Source of the DNA: Hymenobacter tibetensis
Lineage (GTDB): Bacteria; Bacteroidota; Bacteroidia; Cytophagales; Hymenobacteraceae
Length of the DNA stretch: 64,000 nt
Direction: 5' to 3'
Assembly (NCBI RefSeq): GCF_022827545.1
Contig: NZ_CP094669.1
Span: forward strand, 2,942,001-3,006,000
Below the pieces are notes generated by a model. That model was not told where the DNA came from. It saw nothing but the letters and a program-made list of their open reading frames with translations, and searched no databases. Shown here one piece after another: positions 37,696-47,312 of this stretch. Position numbers and translations under genes: made by a program. The stretch's first letter is position 1; the number at the start of each line of letters is the position of its first letter.

Positions 37696-39312
37696 TTAGT
37701 AGCCAGTGTTCTGCTTCAGGTTGGGGTTGGCAACCAAATCAGTATTGGGCAACGGGAACACCGTGCGGAACGGCTCGATGTCCTTGCCAGCAACTACCCC
37801 TCCCTTAAACGGCCAGTTGTAGCCGGTGGCGTACTTACCAAACCGAATAAGGTCGGTGCGGCGGTGGCCTTCCCAGTACAGCTCCCGGCCGCGCTCATCC
37901 AGAATATCCTGCAAGCTCACCGCAGCCAAGGGCGTTGCATTCGAGCGGGCTCGCACTGCATTTACCTGCGCCAGCGCCGTGCCGGCCGCGCCACCCGTAC
38001 CGCCGCGCAATATGGCTTCGGCGTACATCAGCTGCACATCAGCCAGACGAAACAGCGGATAGTCGGTATCCACAAAGTCGCCGTTGCCGGCGGGCGGGAA
38101 ACCAGAGCCGGGTAGACCGGTCGAGGTAACGTTGCGCCACTTCGTGGAGGCGTACCCATCGTTGAACGACGAGATGCTGTTGATTTGCTTGGTTTGGCCG
38201 GCCGTGTAAAACAAAGCCCGTGTATCGGTGCTGGTAGCGCCGCCAGGGAATAGGTCTACGAGGTTGCTTTTAGCCCGAATGCCGTACCAGCCCCCGTTTA
38301 CGCCGGCTTCGGTGGCCGACATGCTACCCCCTACCGAAGCGTGCACCAAAAACGTGGTGTTGCCAAAGCTCTGGGTGCGCACACCGTCGTTGACTACGGG
38401 CAAGATGATTTCATTACGCGCAGCCGACGTGTTGTTGTCGGCTAGAAATAGGAACCGATAGGTGGGCGACAATTGGTAGCCCGCCGAGGGGGCCAGCACT
38501 TTGTTGGCGTACGTTACGGCCTCGGTGTTGCGAGCCGTACCAGTGTACACTTGGGCGTTCAGGTATAGCTTGGTGAGTAGCGTCCAGCAGCAGGCCTGGT
38601 CGGCGCGGGCGTAACCGGGCTGGCGCGGGGCGCCCAGGGTGCCCTCAATGGCTTTCAGCTCGGATTCAACGAAGGCGAACAAGTCGGCGCGGGATATTTG
38701 CGCGGGCAGCGCCCCGCTGCCCACCTGGAACGTTTCGTCGGCGAAGGGCACACTGCCAAATAGGTCGAGGGCATGGTAGTAGCTCAGGGCTCGCAGAAAC
38801 CGCACCTCGGCCCGGTATTGGCGCACTTGGTCGGCGCTGGCACCCGTGATGCCGCGGCTGGCTAGTTGCTCGTCGGTGGTGTTGCGCAGGAAATCGTTGC
38901 AGCCCGACACCTGGAAGAAAATTTTCTCATACATGCCCCGGATAAACTGATTATCAGCATTCCAGGTGTTGGCATTGAGTTCGGGCAACCCAGCGTCGCC
39001 CCAGGCAATAATGGCCTCGTCGCTGGTTAACTCCTGCATCTTCCAGTAAGCACGCAGGTAGTTGGCATAATCCGTCGGGATGAACGAGAGGTCGGCGCGG
39101 TCGACACCGCCGTTTTGCCCGCTCACCGAGAGCGTGGCGTAGAGGCGAGCCAGCACCTGCTGAATCTGCTCGGGGTCGCGGTACACTACCTCGGGACTAG
39201 CCAGATAGCTCGGCGACTGATCGAGGTCTTTGGAGCAGGAAAACGCAACCGGGGCCAGCACGGCGGCTAGAGCCAGCACGCGCAAACGGCGATTTATATA
39301 GGTAGGAAACAT
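37696..39312 (-). CDS. SusD/RagB-type nutrient-binding lipoprotein (second locus)
   Basis: A 538-residue SusD-like lipoprotein. The signal ends in a lipobox-like AFSC followed by SKDLDQSPSYLASPEVVY. Family blocks include AEVRFLRALSYYHALDLFGSVPF, the DLFAFVESELKAIEG helix, PLFRLADVQLMYAEAILRGG, and LYWEGHRRTDLIRFGKY with the terminal PLPNTDLVANPNLKQNTGY. The last two are the conserved C-terminal elements of the RagB branch found with starch-type SusC. It is 24 bases downstream of its SusC partner. Confidence 0.95.
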   Translation of the reverse strand: MFPTYINRRLRVLALAAVLAPVAFSCSKDLDQSPSYLASPEVVYRDPEQIQQVLARLYATLSVSGQNGGVDRADLSFIPTDYANYLRAYWKMQELTSDEAIIAWGDAGLPELNANTWNADNQFIRGMYEKIFFQVSGCNDFLRNTTDEQLASRGITGASADQVRQYRAEVRFLRALSYYHALDLFGSVPFADETFQVGSGALPAQISRADLFAFVESELKAIEGTLGAPRQPGYARADQACCWTLLTKLYLNAQVYTGTARNTEAVTYANKVLAPSAGYQLSPTYRFLFLADNNTSAARNEIILPVVNDGVRTQSFGNTTFLVHASVGGSMSATEAGVNGGWYGIRAKSNLVDLFPGGATSTDTRALFYTAGQTKQINSISSFNDGYASTKWRNVTSTGLPGSGFPPAGNGDFVDTDYPLFRLADVQLMYAEAILRGGTGGAAGTALAQVNAVRARSNATPLAAVSLQDILDERGRELYWEGHRRTDLIRFGKYATGYNWPFKGGVVAGKDIEPFRTVFPLPNTDLVANPNLKQNTGY

Positions 39313-39336
39313 GGCAGAGCGAAAAGAAAGTGGGAA

Positions 39337-42300
39337 TTAGAAGCCCAGGTTTAGACCGACCGTGATGGTGCGCGCCCGGGGGTAGATGGTGTTGTCGACA
39401 CCGGTGTTAACTTCCGGATCCAACCCTTTGTAGTCGGTAATCAGGAACAGGTTCTGCGCCGCCAACGACACGTTGAAGGTGGTGCCTTTGCGCACCAACT
39501 CCCCGAAATCGTAGCCCACGGTTACGTTTTGCAACCGCAGGAACGAAGCGTCTTCCACGTAGTAGTCGGACAGGAACTGGTTGCTGGCGTTTTGCGTGAA
39601 GCCAGAGTACAGCAGTTCTTCCCCCGAGTTGCGGATAAAGCCGTTGGAATTTTGGGAGAAAAGCGAGCGGGAACGTTGGTTGTTGTAGAGGTAGCCGCCC
39701 AGGTTGGAACGGAACGTGAAAGCTAAGCTAGCCTTGGCATAGGTCAGGTTGCCCCCGAAACCGAGGATGGCCTTGGGGCGCGGCGACTTGTAGCGGTACA
39801 GGTCGCGGCTATCCACAGTACCGTCGTTGTTGCGGTCTACAAATTCGTTGAGTAGCGGCTTGCCATCGGTGCCGTACTTCTGCTCATACACGTAGAAGGC
39901 GCCCTCCTGATAGCCCACCGTGTTGATTTGGGCGTTCTGGTTGGGCTCGCCATCGAAGTTGTAGATGGAGCTGTTGCTCACCACTACCCCTACCGCGTTC
40001 GGCGAGTCGGAGTTGGTTAGTTTGGTGAGTTCGTTGCGGTTGAAGGTGGCATTGGCGTTCAAGCTCAGATTCAGCTGGTCGCCTTTCACCGCATCCACGT
40101 TCACGGCCACTTCCACGCCTTTGTTGGTCAACGACCCCACGTTGATGGTACCGGCGTTGGTTTGGTTGGTCAAAGCCGCTAGGAACACGGTGTTGAGCAG
40201 GTCTTTGGTATCGCGCTTGTACACATCCACCGAACCGTAGACGCGGCCCCCAAAGAAGCCGTAATCAATGCCCGCATTGTAGGTGGTGGTAGTTTCCCAC
40301 TTGCGGTTCAGGTCGTAGAACTCGGCCCGCAAGGTGCGGTAGTAGTTGCTGCCCTGCGGATACTGCGAAAGGTTGGAACTGAGCGAGTAGAAAGGCAAGT
40401 AACCGTAGAGGTTGCCGCTACCCGTTCCAATATCCTGCTGCCCGGTCTGTCCCACGCCAAAGCGGATTTTCAGGTCGGAAATGGTGGTAGACTCTTTCAA
40501 AAAATCTTCGCCCTTGATGCGCCAGGCCACTGCACCGGAAGGGAAATAGCCCCAGCGGTTATCGGGCGAGAAGCGCGACGAGCCGTCGGCCCGCAGCGTA
40601 CCCGTCACCAAGTACCGGTCGTTGATGTTCAGGTTGGCGCGGCCGTAGTACGACAGCAGGTTGTACTGATCGGTGAAGCTAAGCTGGTTGTCGTAGGTGC
40701 GCTCGGCGGCCACGTACACCGTACCATCGGCCCGGTTGTCGTCGAAGCGGTACTGCTCGTTTTGGAATTGCTGCCAGGAGTATCCGCCCAGCACTTCCAG
40801 CTTCGCTTTGCCGAAGTCGCGGTTGTACTTGGCGTAGGTTTCCAGCAGCGTGTTGTTGAGCCCCTGCTTGTACTCGCGGTTAATGCCACCACGCAGGAAA
40901 TCAGAACCGGCGGCACCCGGCACGAACAAGGTTCCGTCGCTGCGCTGCACGTCGTAGCCCAGGTTCACGTTGGCCGACAACCCCGCCACGAACGGCAGCT
41001 TGTAATCCAACTGAATATTACCAATGCTGCGTTTGACGGTGCTCAAATCTTCGCGCTGCTTGATAAGGCCCACGGGGTTGCGCGGAGCCAACGTGCGAAT
41101 GTTGCCATTGTCGGTGAACTCGAAGAAGCCCCCAAACGGGGAATCCGCCGCATACACCGGCTGGGTCGGATCAAAATACACGGCCCGGTTCACAGCGTCC
41201 TGCGCCGAGAAATTGTTCTTGATAAGCGAACCTTTGATGTTGATATCAATGCGGAGGTTGTCGTCGAGCAACAAAGGCGTCACGCCCACCGAGCCGGAAT
41301 AGCGCTTCAAACTGTTGTCGAGCAACAGGCCCTGCTGGTTGAGGTAGCCCCCCGATACGCGGAAGGGCACTTTGCCCGCCGAACCAATCAAGCTCACCGT
41401 GTTGTCGGTGGTGTAGGCGGTGCGGAAAATCTCTTTCTGCCAATCGGTGCTGGCCGTGCCGAGCGTGGCTTTCTGCTGGTCGTTGCCGTACTGGTCTACC
41501 GTCGCGCGGAACTCACTGGCCAACAGCACAGGCACAAAATCAGCGGGCTTGGCCAACGAGTGCTGCGTGGATACGTTCACCCGCAGCGCCTCGCCCTGCA
41601 AGCCGCGCTTGGTGGTCACGATAATCACCCCATTCGACGCCCGCGAGCCGTAAATGGCGGTCGAAGAAGCGTCTTTCAGCACCGTAATGCTCTCAATGTC
41701 GTTGGGGTTAATCAACGACAAGGGGTTGCTGTTGCCGGCTAAGCTGGTGTTGTCGACGGGCACGCCGTCAATCACAACTAGGGGCGAGTTGGACGCATTC
41801 AACGATGAGCCGCCCCGAATACGAATATCGGTGGTTGCTCCTGGTGCGCCACTGGCCGTCGTGATTTGCACACCAGCCACTTTGCCTTGAATTAGCTGCT
41901 CGGGGGTAGTTACCTGCCCTTTCACAAACTGCTTCTCGTCGATCTGTTCAACAGCACCGGTTACGTCTTGCCGGCGTTGCGAGCCATACCCAATTACTAC
42001 GGCTTCGCTGAGCAAGGTGGTGTTTTCAGCTAGCGTAGCCACGGGCACCGCCGTAGTGCCACCTTCCGTGACGATAATGGGGGTGCGGTTGGCTTTGAAT
42101 CCCACGTAGGAAGTGACGAGGGTATACGAACCGGCTGGTACGTTGGCAATGGAATAGGCTCCGGTACCGTCGGTGCTGGCGCCGAGGGAGGTGCCTTCCA
42201 GCACCACCGTCACGCCGGGCAACCCTTCGCCGCTGGCATCAACTACTCGGCCCGTGATGGTGCCACCAGCAACTGGCGCCGTAGCAAGCAGGGACACATT

Positions 42301-42420
42301 GACTGCCAGGCCAGCTGGATTAGCGGCCGCAATGCCGGGCAGGAAAACGCTACCAAGCGTGGGCAGCAGAGCCCACTGGAGCGGTCTGGCCCGCCGGGGT
42401 ACTGGTATTGAAAAAGGCAT
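39337..42420 (-). CDS. SusC/RagA-type TonB-dependent receptor (second locus)
   Basis: A 1027-residue outer-membrane importer: signal peptide (about 1-33), carboxypeptidase-regulatory-like domain (about 53-130, TITGRVVDASGEGLPGVTVV), plug (about 135-250, with PLVVIDGVPVDNTSL and SRASNGVIIVTTKRG) and barrel ending TITVGLNLGF. It is clearly a paralogue of the SusC at 29108, but different in sequence. First gene of a leftward operon with SusD and probably the GH97 gene. A divergent AraC-type regulator starts 570 bases away and may control it. Confidence 0.96.
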   Translation of the reverse strand: MPFSIPVPRRARPLQWALLPTLGSVFLPGIAAANPAGLAVNVSLLATAPVAGGTITGRVVDASGEGLPGVTVVLEGTSLGASTDGTGAYSIANVPAGSYTLVTSYVGFKANRTPIIVTEGGTTAVPVATLAENTTLLSEAVVIGYGSQRRQDVTGAVEQIDEKQFVKGQVTTPEQLIQGKVAGVQITTASGAPGATTDIRIRGGSSLNASNSPLVVIDGVPVDNTSLAGNSNPLSLINPNDIESITVLKDASSTAIYGSRASNGVIIVTTKRGLQGEALRVNVSTQHSLAKPADFVPVLLASEFRATVDQYGNDQQKATLGTASTDWQKEIFRTAYTTDNTVSLIGSAGKVPFRVSGGYLNQQGLLLDNSLKRYSGSVGVTPLLLDDNLRIDINIKGSLIKNNFSAQDAVNRAVYFDPTQPVYAADSPFGGFFEFTDNGNIRTLAPRNPVGLIKQREDLSTVKRSIGNIQLDYKLPFVAGLSANVNLGYDVQRSDGTLFVPGAAGSDFLRGGINREYKQGLNNTLLETYAKYNRDFGKAKLEVLGGYSWQQFQNEQYRFDDNRADGTVYVAAERTYDNQLSFTDQYNLLSYYGRANLNINDRYLVTGTLRADGSSRFSPDNRWGYFPSGAVAWRIKGEDFLKESTTISDLKIRFGVGQTGQQDIGTGSGNLYGYLPFYSLSSNLSQYPQGSNYYRTLRAEFYDLNRKWETTTTYNAGIDYGFFGGRVYGSVDVYKRDTKDLLNTVFLAALTNQTNAGTINVGSLTNKGVEVAVNVDAVKGDQLNLSLNANATFNRNELTKLTNSDSPNAVGVVVSNSSIYNFDGEPNQNAQINTVGYQEGAFYVYEQKYGTDGKPLLNEFVDRNNDGTVDSRDLYRYKSPRPKAILGFGGNLTYAKASLAFTFRSNLGGYLYNNQRSRSLFSQNSNGFIRNSGEELLYSGFTQNASNQFLSDYYVEDASFLRLQNVTVGYDFGELVRKGTTFNVSLAAQNLFLITDYKGLDPEVNTGVDNTIYPRARTITVGLNLGF

Positions 42421-42989
42421 GCGTTGTGGGAATTAGGTAAGTGATTTGAAAAGATTGTTTGTCGTTGAAGCCCACAAACCCGAGTGGAATAGCTGGATTG
42501 GTAGTGTGAGCGAAGAGCAGCAGATAGCCTTGCGGTCAAGCAAATCAGGCTGAAGGATGTATTGTAAATCGACGCTTCTCCACTGCAAGGCAACGGGGTA
42601 TGAATTCGTCTTCAAGGCACGTGCAAAGGATTGCATTAGTGTGACTTCAAAGCAGTGGCTTGATAGAAGCACGGAGCACTAGGCCAATGTCGGGGCGCAA
42701 AGCGCGAGCTCAGCTATCAGAAGCTGCCCGTTGCCACAACTAAGCGGCGAAGCGCCTCACAGCGTGTAGGCGCTTCATTGCCAGACGTTAAGGGCAAGAC
42801 GGCAAATCAACTGGCATGGCCAGTACAGCTGCATTCGGGGCGTTCATACTTTTAGGGGTGAATGGGGATACAAATAAAGCCCAGCAAGCCCCCCAAGAGT
42901 TAGAACACAAATTGCCGTTTTTAGCACTAAATTGTTGTCGCTTTAGCTTAAAACCGTGTACTAGCTTACATATTCACAAAAAAGTGCCG
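42421..42989. promoter_or_regulatory. Divergent regulatory region between susC and araC-like gene
   Basis: A 569-base region holding promoters of both genes. It contains a perfect 9-base inverted repeat, GAAGCGCCT-10 bases-AGGCGCTTC, at 42749-42776, which could be a regulator site or a hairpin. No gene is supported here; an open frame from 42816 belongs to an over-long version of the regulator. Confidence 0.45.
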
Positions 42990-43835
42990 ATGAAGATTGT
43001 CCGTGAACACATTGAGCCTGATGCAGAAAGCTCGTTTCGCCTCCTGTTCACCCCCTGCATAACCGATATTTTCTTCTGGCATTACCATCCCGAATACGAG
43101 TTGGTGTACATCGAGGGCGCCAATGGCACACGCCACGTTGGCGACCATATTTCGCGCTACGAGGGCAGTGACTTGGTGTTTATCGGGCCGAATATTCCGC
43201 ACCTGAATTTCGACTACGGCGTCGCGACGGAGCCTAAAAAAGTAGTGGTTCAGCTAAAGGACCATTTCTTGGGTGATGCATTCAAACAAACCCCTGAGTT
43301 TGCGGCTATCACGCAACTGTTTGAACGCGCCCGATTTGGTGTTTCCTTTCATGGCCATACCAAAGACCTAATTGGCCGGCAGCTAGCGCAACTGCCCGAC
43401 CTCCCGCCATTTGAGCGGCTACTGACCCTGCTCCGCATATTCCAACAGCTGGCCACTAGCAACGACCACACACTGCTGCACGGCTCCGCCGTTACGAGCA
43501 CCTACAACCTACAGGAGCAGCAGCGCATTCAGCGCGTGAGCGAAATGGTAGCGGAGCACTACCCGCGCAAAATTGAAATTCGGGAGGTAGCCGCCCTTAC
43601 CAACCTGACGGAAGCCGCTTTTTGTCGCTATTTCAAGCGCATTACCCGGCTCACTTTCACGCAGTTTTTAAATCAATACCGGGTACACCAGGCCCAAAAG
43701 CTGCTATTGCAAGACACAACCGTTTCGGAGGCTTGCTTTGCTTGCGGCTTCGAGAATCTATCCTATTTCACCAAAACCTTTAAACGGGTAACCGGCGAGA
43801 ATCCCTTGCAATTCAAAAAGCGCCTGCAAGCCTGA
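42990..43835 (+). CDS. AraC-family transcriptional regulator
   Basis: A 281-residue regulator. The N-terminal cupin domain (about 10-150) starts ITDIFFWHYHPEYELVYI and includes HVGDHISRYEGSDLVFIGPNIPH. The C-terminal AraC DNA-binding domain (about 180-281) has two helix-turn-helix motifs: IREVAALTNLTEAAFCRYFKR and VSEACFACGFENLSYFTKTFKR, closing with GENPLQFKKRL. The start is at ATG 42990, where the cupin begins. Divergent from the second SusC operon, so control of the alpha-glucan locus is likely, though not shown. AraC proteins of this type usually bind a sugar or its metabolite. Confidence 0.92.
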   Translation: MKIVREHIEPDAESSFRLLFTPCITDIFFWHYHPEYELVYIEGANGTRHVGDHISRYEGSDLVFIGPNIPHLNFDYGVATEPKKVVVQLKDHFLGDAFKQTPEFAAITQLFERARFGVSFHGHTKDLIGRQLAQLPDLPPFERLLTLLRIFQQLATSNDHTLLHGSAVTSTYNLQEQQRIQRVSEMVAEHYPRKIEIREVAALTNLTEAAFCRYFKRITRLTFTQFLNQYRVHQAQKLLLQDTTVSEACFACGFENLSYFTKTFKRVTGENPLQFKKRLQA

Positions 43836-43888
43836 GGCAAACACATACAACAATTATTTAAACCACATTACACAATTACAAACTTATC

Positions 43889-44404
43889 ATGCCTAACACC
43901 CATCCTACCATTGAACTATATAAAAATATAGTTGACAGTATTGTAACTTCAGCAGAATTGAGAGACGAAGCAATGACTAAGCTCAAACAAGCCATTGAAG
44001 ATCCTCAATCATTTTATAATGCAGATAGAGAATTTATTCTATCTGGACGTGGGTTAAGCTATCCGGAGGATGTTGAGTTAACTTCTAAATTTGTTTTGAT
44101 TGATATGTTGATAGAAAACAATCAAATGATAGAAATTGATTGGAAGGAAGCCGAAGAAGAAATTCGCTTGCAATTGAACGAAGTGCTCAAAGCTAAGAAT
44201 TATGGTTTTCAACTATCAAAGAATAATCTATATGAAGACAACATTGATACTTATGAAATATTATTTTCTATTAATGATGAAGAATTAGAGCCATTAGGTT
44301 ATGCTATAGAAATGTTAGATATAGATTCTGACAGCTATGTGCTGACAGTTATACCGCTAAACATACAAGAAAAAGCAAATGGATTGTTTGAAAATATCAA
44401 ATAA
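43889..44404 (+). CDS. AT-rich hypothetical protein, DUF6630-like
   Basis: A 171-residue acidic cytosolic protein, strikingly AT-rich compared with all neighbours. The stretch FVLIDMLIENNQMIEIDWKE followed by AEEEIRLQLNEVL resembles the central motif of the DUF6630 family; the identification is tentative. No membrane segment or signal. Such small acidic low-GC genes are common among acquired immunity or defence-related genes. It follows the AraC gene by 53 bases but is probably not functionally linked. Confidence 0.6.
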   Translation: MPNTHPTIELYKNIVDSIVTSAELRDEAMTKLKQAIEDPQSFYNADREFILSGRGLSYPEDVELTSKFVLIDMLIENNQMIEIDWKEAEEEIRLQLNEVLKAKNYGFQLSKNNLYEDNIDTYEILFSINDEELEPLGYAIEMLDIDSDSYVLTVIPLNIQEKANGLFENIK

Positions 44405-44510
44405 AAAAACTTACCTACCATTTTATCTAGCACAATACCTAAGCCCTTTCAAAGTTCATAAATAATTCATCTTATCTAAAAAATACTATCAGACAATATT
44501 CATTGTTTTC

Positions 44511-45053
44511 ATGAGGCTATTTTTTATTTTTGTTTTTACACTCACCTCATACTTGATTTACGGACAGTCTTATAATCCTGCTTCTAAAAAGCTATATCAA
44601 GAAGCCTACCTGATCATTAAATCCGACACTGCCTTTCAAAAATTCCGCGGAAGCAGTTCTTGCGTGGCTGTGTTTGACAGTATTGTCCACCTAAATCAGC
44701 TGAATTTTGCAGAGGAGCTTGGGAGGAAGTGGAAATACTCCGGTTACAAAAAAATGAATCGGCTACACGACTCTTTGAGTACACTAGATGCGTCAGGCTA
44801 TCATAAGCCTTATTTCTCGCGGCTAACAGCTCGATTGACTTCTACTTCTGGCACTGATAAAGGCTGTATGGTTGTTATGTTTTCGCGCCTGAGCAATGAC
44901 ATGCTGCTGGCAGAAGTCAGTAACAACCAAGATGGAGGTCCAAGCGTGCGAAGTATTCTTTCGTTGTTCGATCAGTCGATAATCTACCTATTTCTAATTG
45001 GCCCTGACAGCAAAATCCAACAGTACTACACGCAGTTTGTTAGCTACAACTAA
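44511..45053 (+). CDS. Exported hypothetical protein, AT-rich
   Basis: A 180-residue protein with a clear signal peptide (MRLFFIFVFTLTSYLIYG, cleavage near GQS). The rest has mixed alpha/beta character; two Cys (SSSCVAVF and KGCMVVMF) could form a disulfide. I do not recognise the family. It shares the low GC of the gene before it, most strongly in the 5' part, and ends 78 bases before the helicase gene. The pair 43889-45053 looks like a small acquired insert. Confidence 0.6.
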   Translation: MRLFFIFVFTLTSYLIYGQSYNPASKKLYQEAYLIIKSDTAFQKFRGSSSCVAVFDSIVHLNQLNFAEELGRKWKYSGYKKMNRLHDSLSTLDASGYHKPYFSRLTARLTSTSGTDKGCMVVMFSRLSNDMLLAEVSNNQDGGPSVRSILSLFDQSIIYLFLIGPDSKIQQYYTQFVSYN

Positions 45054-45131
45054 TCTGTTACGAGCAGGCTCATTCTTAAAAATCTCTCCGACCTTCGGCC
45101 ACCTATTTCCCGTTTTCGTTGTTATCAACGA

Positions 45132-47126
45132 ATGCACAAGACCACTCTGTTGACTGAACAACCTACTTATACCGACCCTTACGCCATCGAGAAAGAGCTG
45201 CGTAAGGTGCAGGCCCTCATGAAGCTGGAACAGCAAGAGGACCTAGAGCAATTCAAACTCAAAAACGCCAAGGCCAGCATTGCCGAACGCCAACAGCGCG
45301 GCTTGACCTGGTATCCCGTCCAAATCATCAAAGAAGACATCGGCTTCGGTGGCAAATTGGTGCTAGAGCTAGAACGCCCGGCTTCGCAGAAAGGCCTGCA
45401 CCTGTTTCAGGTGGGCAAGAACGCGGCCTTGTTTGGCAACGTACCCGGCCGCTCTGGCTCCGACCGGCCCACGCTCAACGGCGTGATTACGGCCGTAAAG
45501 CGCAATAAAATCCTGCTGGCCACCACCAAAGAAGACCTCCCCGATTGGGTGGACGAAGGCAAGCTCGGCGTGGACCTAACCTTCGACGAGGTCAGCTACC
45601 GCGAGATGGAGTACGCCTTGGGCAAAGTGATGGGCGCCTTCGATGGGCGCTTGGCCGAGTTGCGCAACGTGCTGCTCGGCGCCAAACCCGCGCAGTTCCG
45701 CCCCGAAAACGAAGCCACGCTCTACTACCCGAGCCCGCTCAACGAGTCGCAGCTGGCGGCTGTGCGGCACGTGCTGGCGGCCAAGGACGTAGCCATCATT
45801 CACGGCCCGCCCGGCACCGGCAAAACCACCACGCTGGTGCAAGCCATTATGGAAACCACCCGGCGCGAGCGGCGGGTGCTAGTGTGCGCCCCCAGCAACA
45901 CAGCTGTGGACTTGCTGACAGAGAAACTGGCTGAGCGCGGCGTGAACGTAATCCGGATGGGCAACCCTTCCCGGGTATCGGACTTGCTGCTCGAGCACAC
46001 GCTCGATGCTCAGATTATGGCACACAAAAGCTACCCCGAGCTTAAAAGCATGCGCCAGACCGCCGAGCAGTACCGCGAAGTAGCCGGCAAGTTCAAGCGC
46101 CACTTCGGGTGGGAAGAACGGGAAGAGCGCCGCGCCCTCAAAGAGCAGGCCCACCTGATGCTGCAAGACTCCGACAACTTGGAGCGCTACATCACCGAGG
46201 ACTTGCTGGATAAAGTGCAGGTAATCACCTGCACGCTAGTGGGCGCCAGCAACCGTGCCATCCGCCACCTCACTTACGAAACCATTTTCATCGACGAGGC
46301 TGCGCAAGCGCTGGAACCAGGCTGCTGGATTCCGATAACCAAAGGCAACCGCGTGGTGCTGGCCGGCGACCATCAGCAGCTGCCACCTACCATCAAGAGC
46401 GAAAAAGCCGGAGCCTTGCGCGAAACGCTGTTCGAGAAGTGTATCCGGCGCCAGCCCGAAACGGCCCGCATGCTGCAAGTGCAATACCGCATGCACGAGC
46501 AGATCATGGAATTTAGCTCCGAACAGTTCTATGACGGCAAGCTACAAGCCGCCCCCACCGTGGCCCACGCCGACCTGCCCGACTACGACATTCGCTTTGC
46601 CCCCGACCAAGCCGTGGAGTTTCTGGACACCGCTGGTTTTGGCTTCCAGGAGCTAGGAATTGCCGAAAGCCGCTCTATTGCCAACCCCGAGGAAGCCGAT
46701 CTGCTGCTCAAGCGCTTGGCACAACTCTTAGAGCCCTACGATGCCGCTGACCATACCGAAGACCTATTGACCATCGGCGTTATTGCCCCCTACCGCGCCC
46801 AGATCAACTACCTTAAGGACGCCATCGAAGAGAACAACGAGTTGGCGGGCCTCATGGAGCACCGCATGCTGAGCGTTGGCACTGTTGACTCATTCCAGGG
46901 CCAGGAGCGCGACATCATTGCCATTAGCCTTACCCGCAGCAACACCCAGGGCGACATCGGCTTTCTGAGCGACATCCGCCGCATGAACGTAGGCATGACC
47001 CGCGCCCGCAAGAAGCTCCTCATCGTCGGCGATTCGTCCACACTCGGCTCACACCCGTTCTACAAGGCCTTCCTTGATTACACGGAAAGTATTGGGGCGT
47101 ATAGAACTGCTTGGGAATTGCAATAA
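45132..47126 (+). CDS. UPF1/DNA2-like superfamily 1 helicase
   Basis: A 664-residue SF1B helicase of the IGHMBP2/UPF1 type. Walker A is GPPGTGKTTT at about residues 225-234; motif II is FIDEAAQALEP (DEAA); motif III LAGDHQQLPPT; motif IV region QYRMHEQIMEF; motif V VGTVDSFQGQERDIIAISLTRS; motif VI NVGMTRARKKLLIVGD. An N-terminal beta-barrel-like domain (about 40-150) precedes, as in IGHMBP2. Length is normal. Expected roles are unwinding of DNA or RNA in repair or translation. It ends 75 bases before a strong terminator and is monocistronic. Confidence 0.93.
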   Translation: MHKTTLLTEQPTYTDPYAIEKELRKVQALMKLEQQEDLEQFKLKNAKASIAERQQRGLTWYPVQIIKEDIGFGGKLVLELERPASQKGLHLFQVGKNAALFGNVPGRSGSDRPTLNGVITAVKRNKILLATTKEDLPDWVDEGKLGVDLTFDEVSYREMEYALGKVMGAFDGRLAELRNVLLGAKPAQFRPENEATLYYPSPLNESQLAAVRHVLAAKDVAIIHGPPGTGKTTTLVQAIMETTRRERRVLVCAPSNTAVDLLTEKLAERGVNVIRMGNPSRVSDLLLEHTLDAQIMAHKSYPELKSMRQTAEQYREVAGKFKRHFGWEEREERRALKEQAHLMLQDSDNLERYITEDLLDKVQVITCTLVGASNRAIRHLTYETIFIDEAAQALEPGCWIPITKGNRVVLAGDHQQLPPTIKSEKAGALRETLFEKCIRRQPETARMLQVQYRMHEQIMEFSSEQFYDGKLQAAPTVAHADLPDYDIRFAPDQAVEFLDTAGFGFQELGIAESRSIANPEEADLLLKRLAQLLEPYDAADHTEDLLTIGVIAPYRAQINYLKDAIEENNELAGLMEHRMLSVGTVDSFQGQERDIIAISLTRSNTQGDIGFLSDIRRMNVGMTRARKKLLIVGDSSTLGSHPFYKAFLDYTESIGAYRTAWELQ

Positions 47127-47202
47127 AAGAGGCCTCTCTCCTAGCTCACTCTTCAGAAGTGGATGGCAGCTAGATCCTAATTTTTAGCGCTATTACTGAC
47201 AA

Positions 47203-47237
47203 CATAAAAGGCCCGCTGGTTATTCAGCGGGCCTTTT
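47203..47237. terminator. Bidirectional terminator
   Basis: TAAAAGGCCCGCTG, 6-base loop, CAGCGGGCCTTTTA: 14 bp perfect stem with A/T flanks on both sides, between the helicase (plus) and the SMP-30-like gene (minus). Confidence 0.85.
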
Positions 47238-47312
47238 ATATTATAAATGATATTAGCATGAGCAATCAGTTGCTCTCCTCGTAGCGTGAAAAAACGAGGA
47301 ATGAAGCGCTTT

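Noticed and set aside
40762..41742. 326-codon open frame antisense to the second SusC gene
   Set aside because: Shadow frame with no domain; the sense frame is a complete TonB-dependent receptor.
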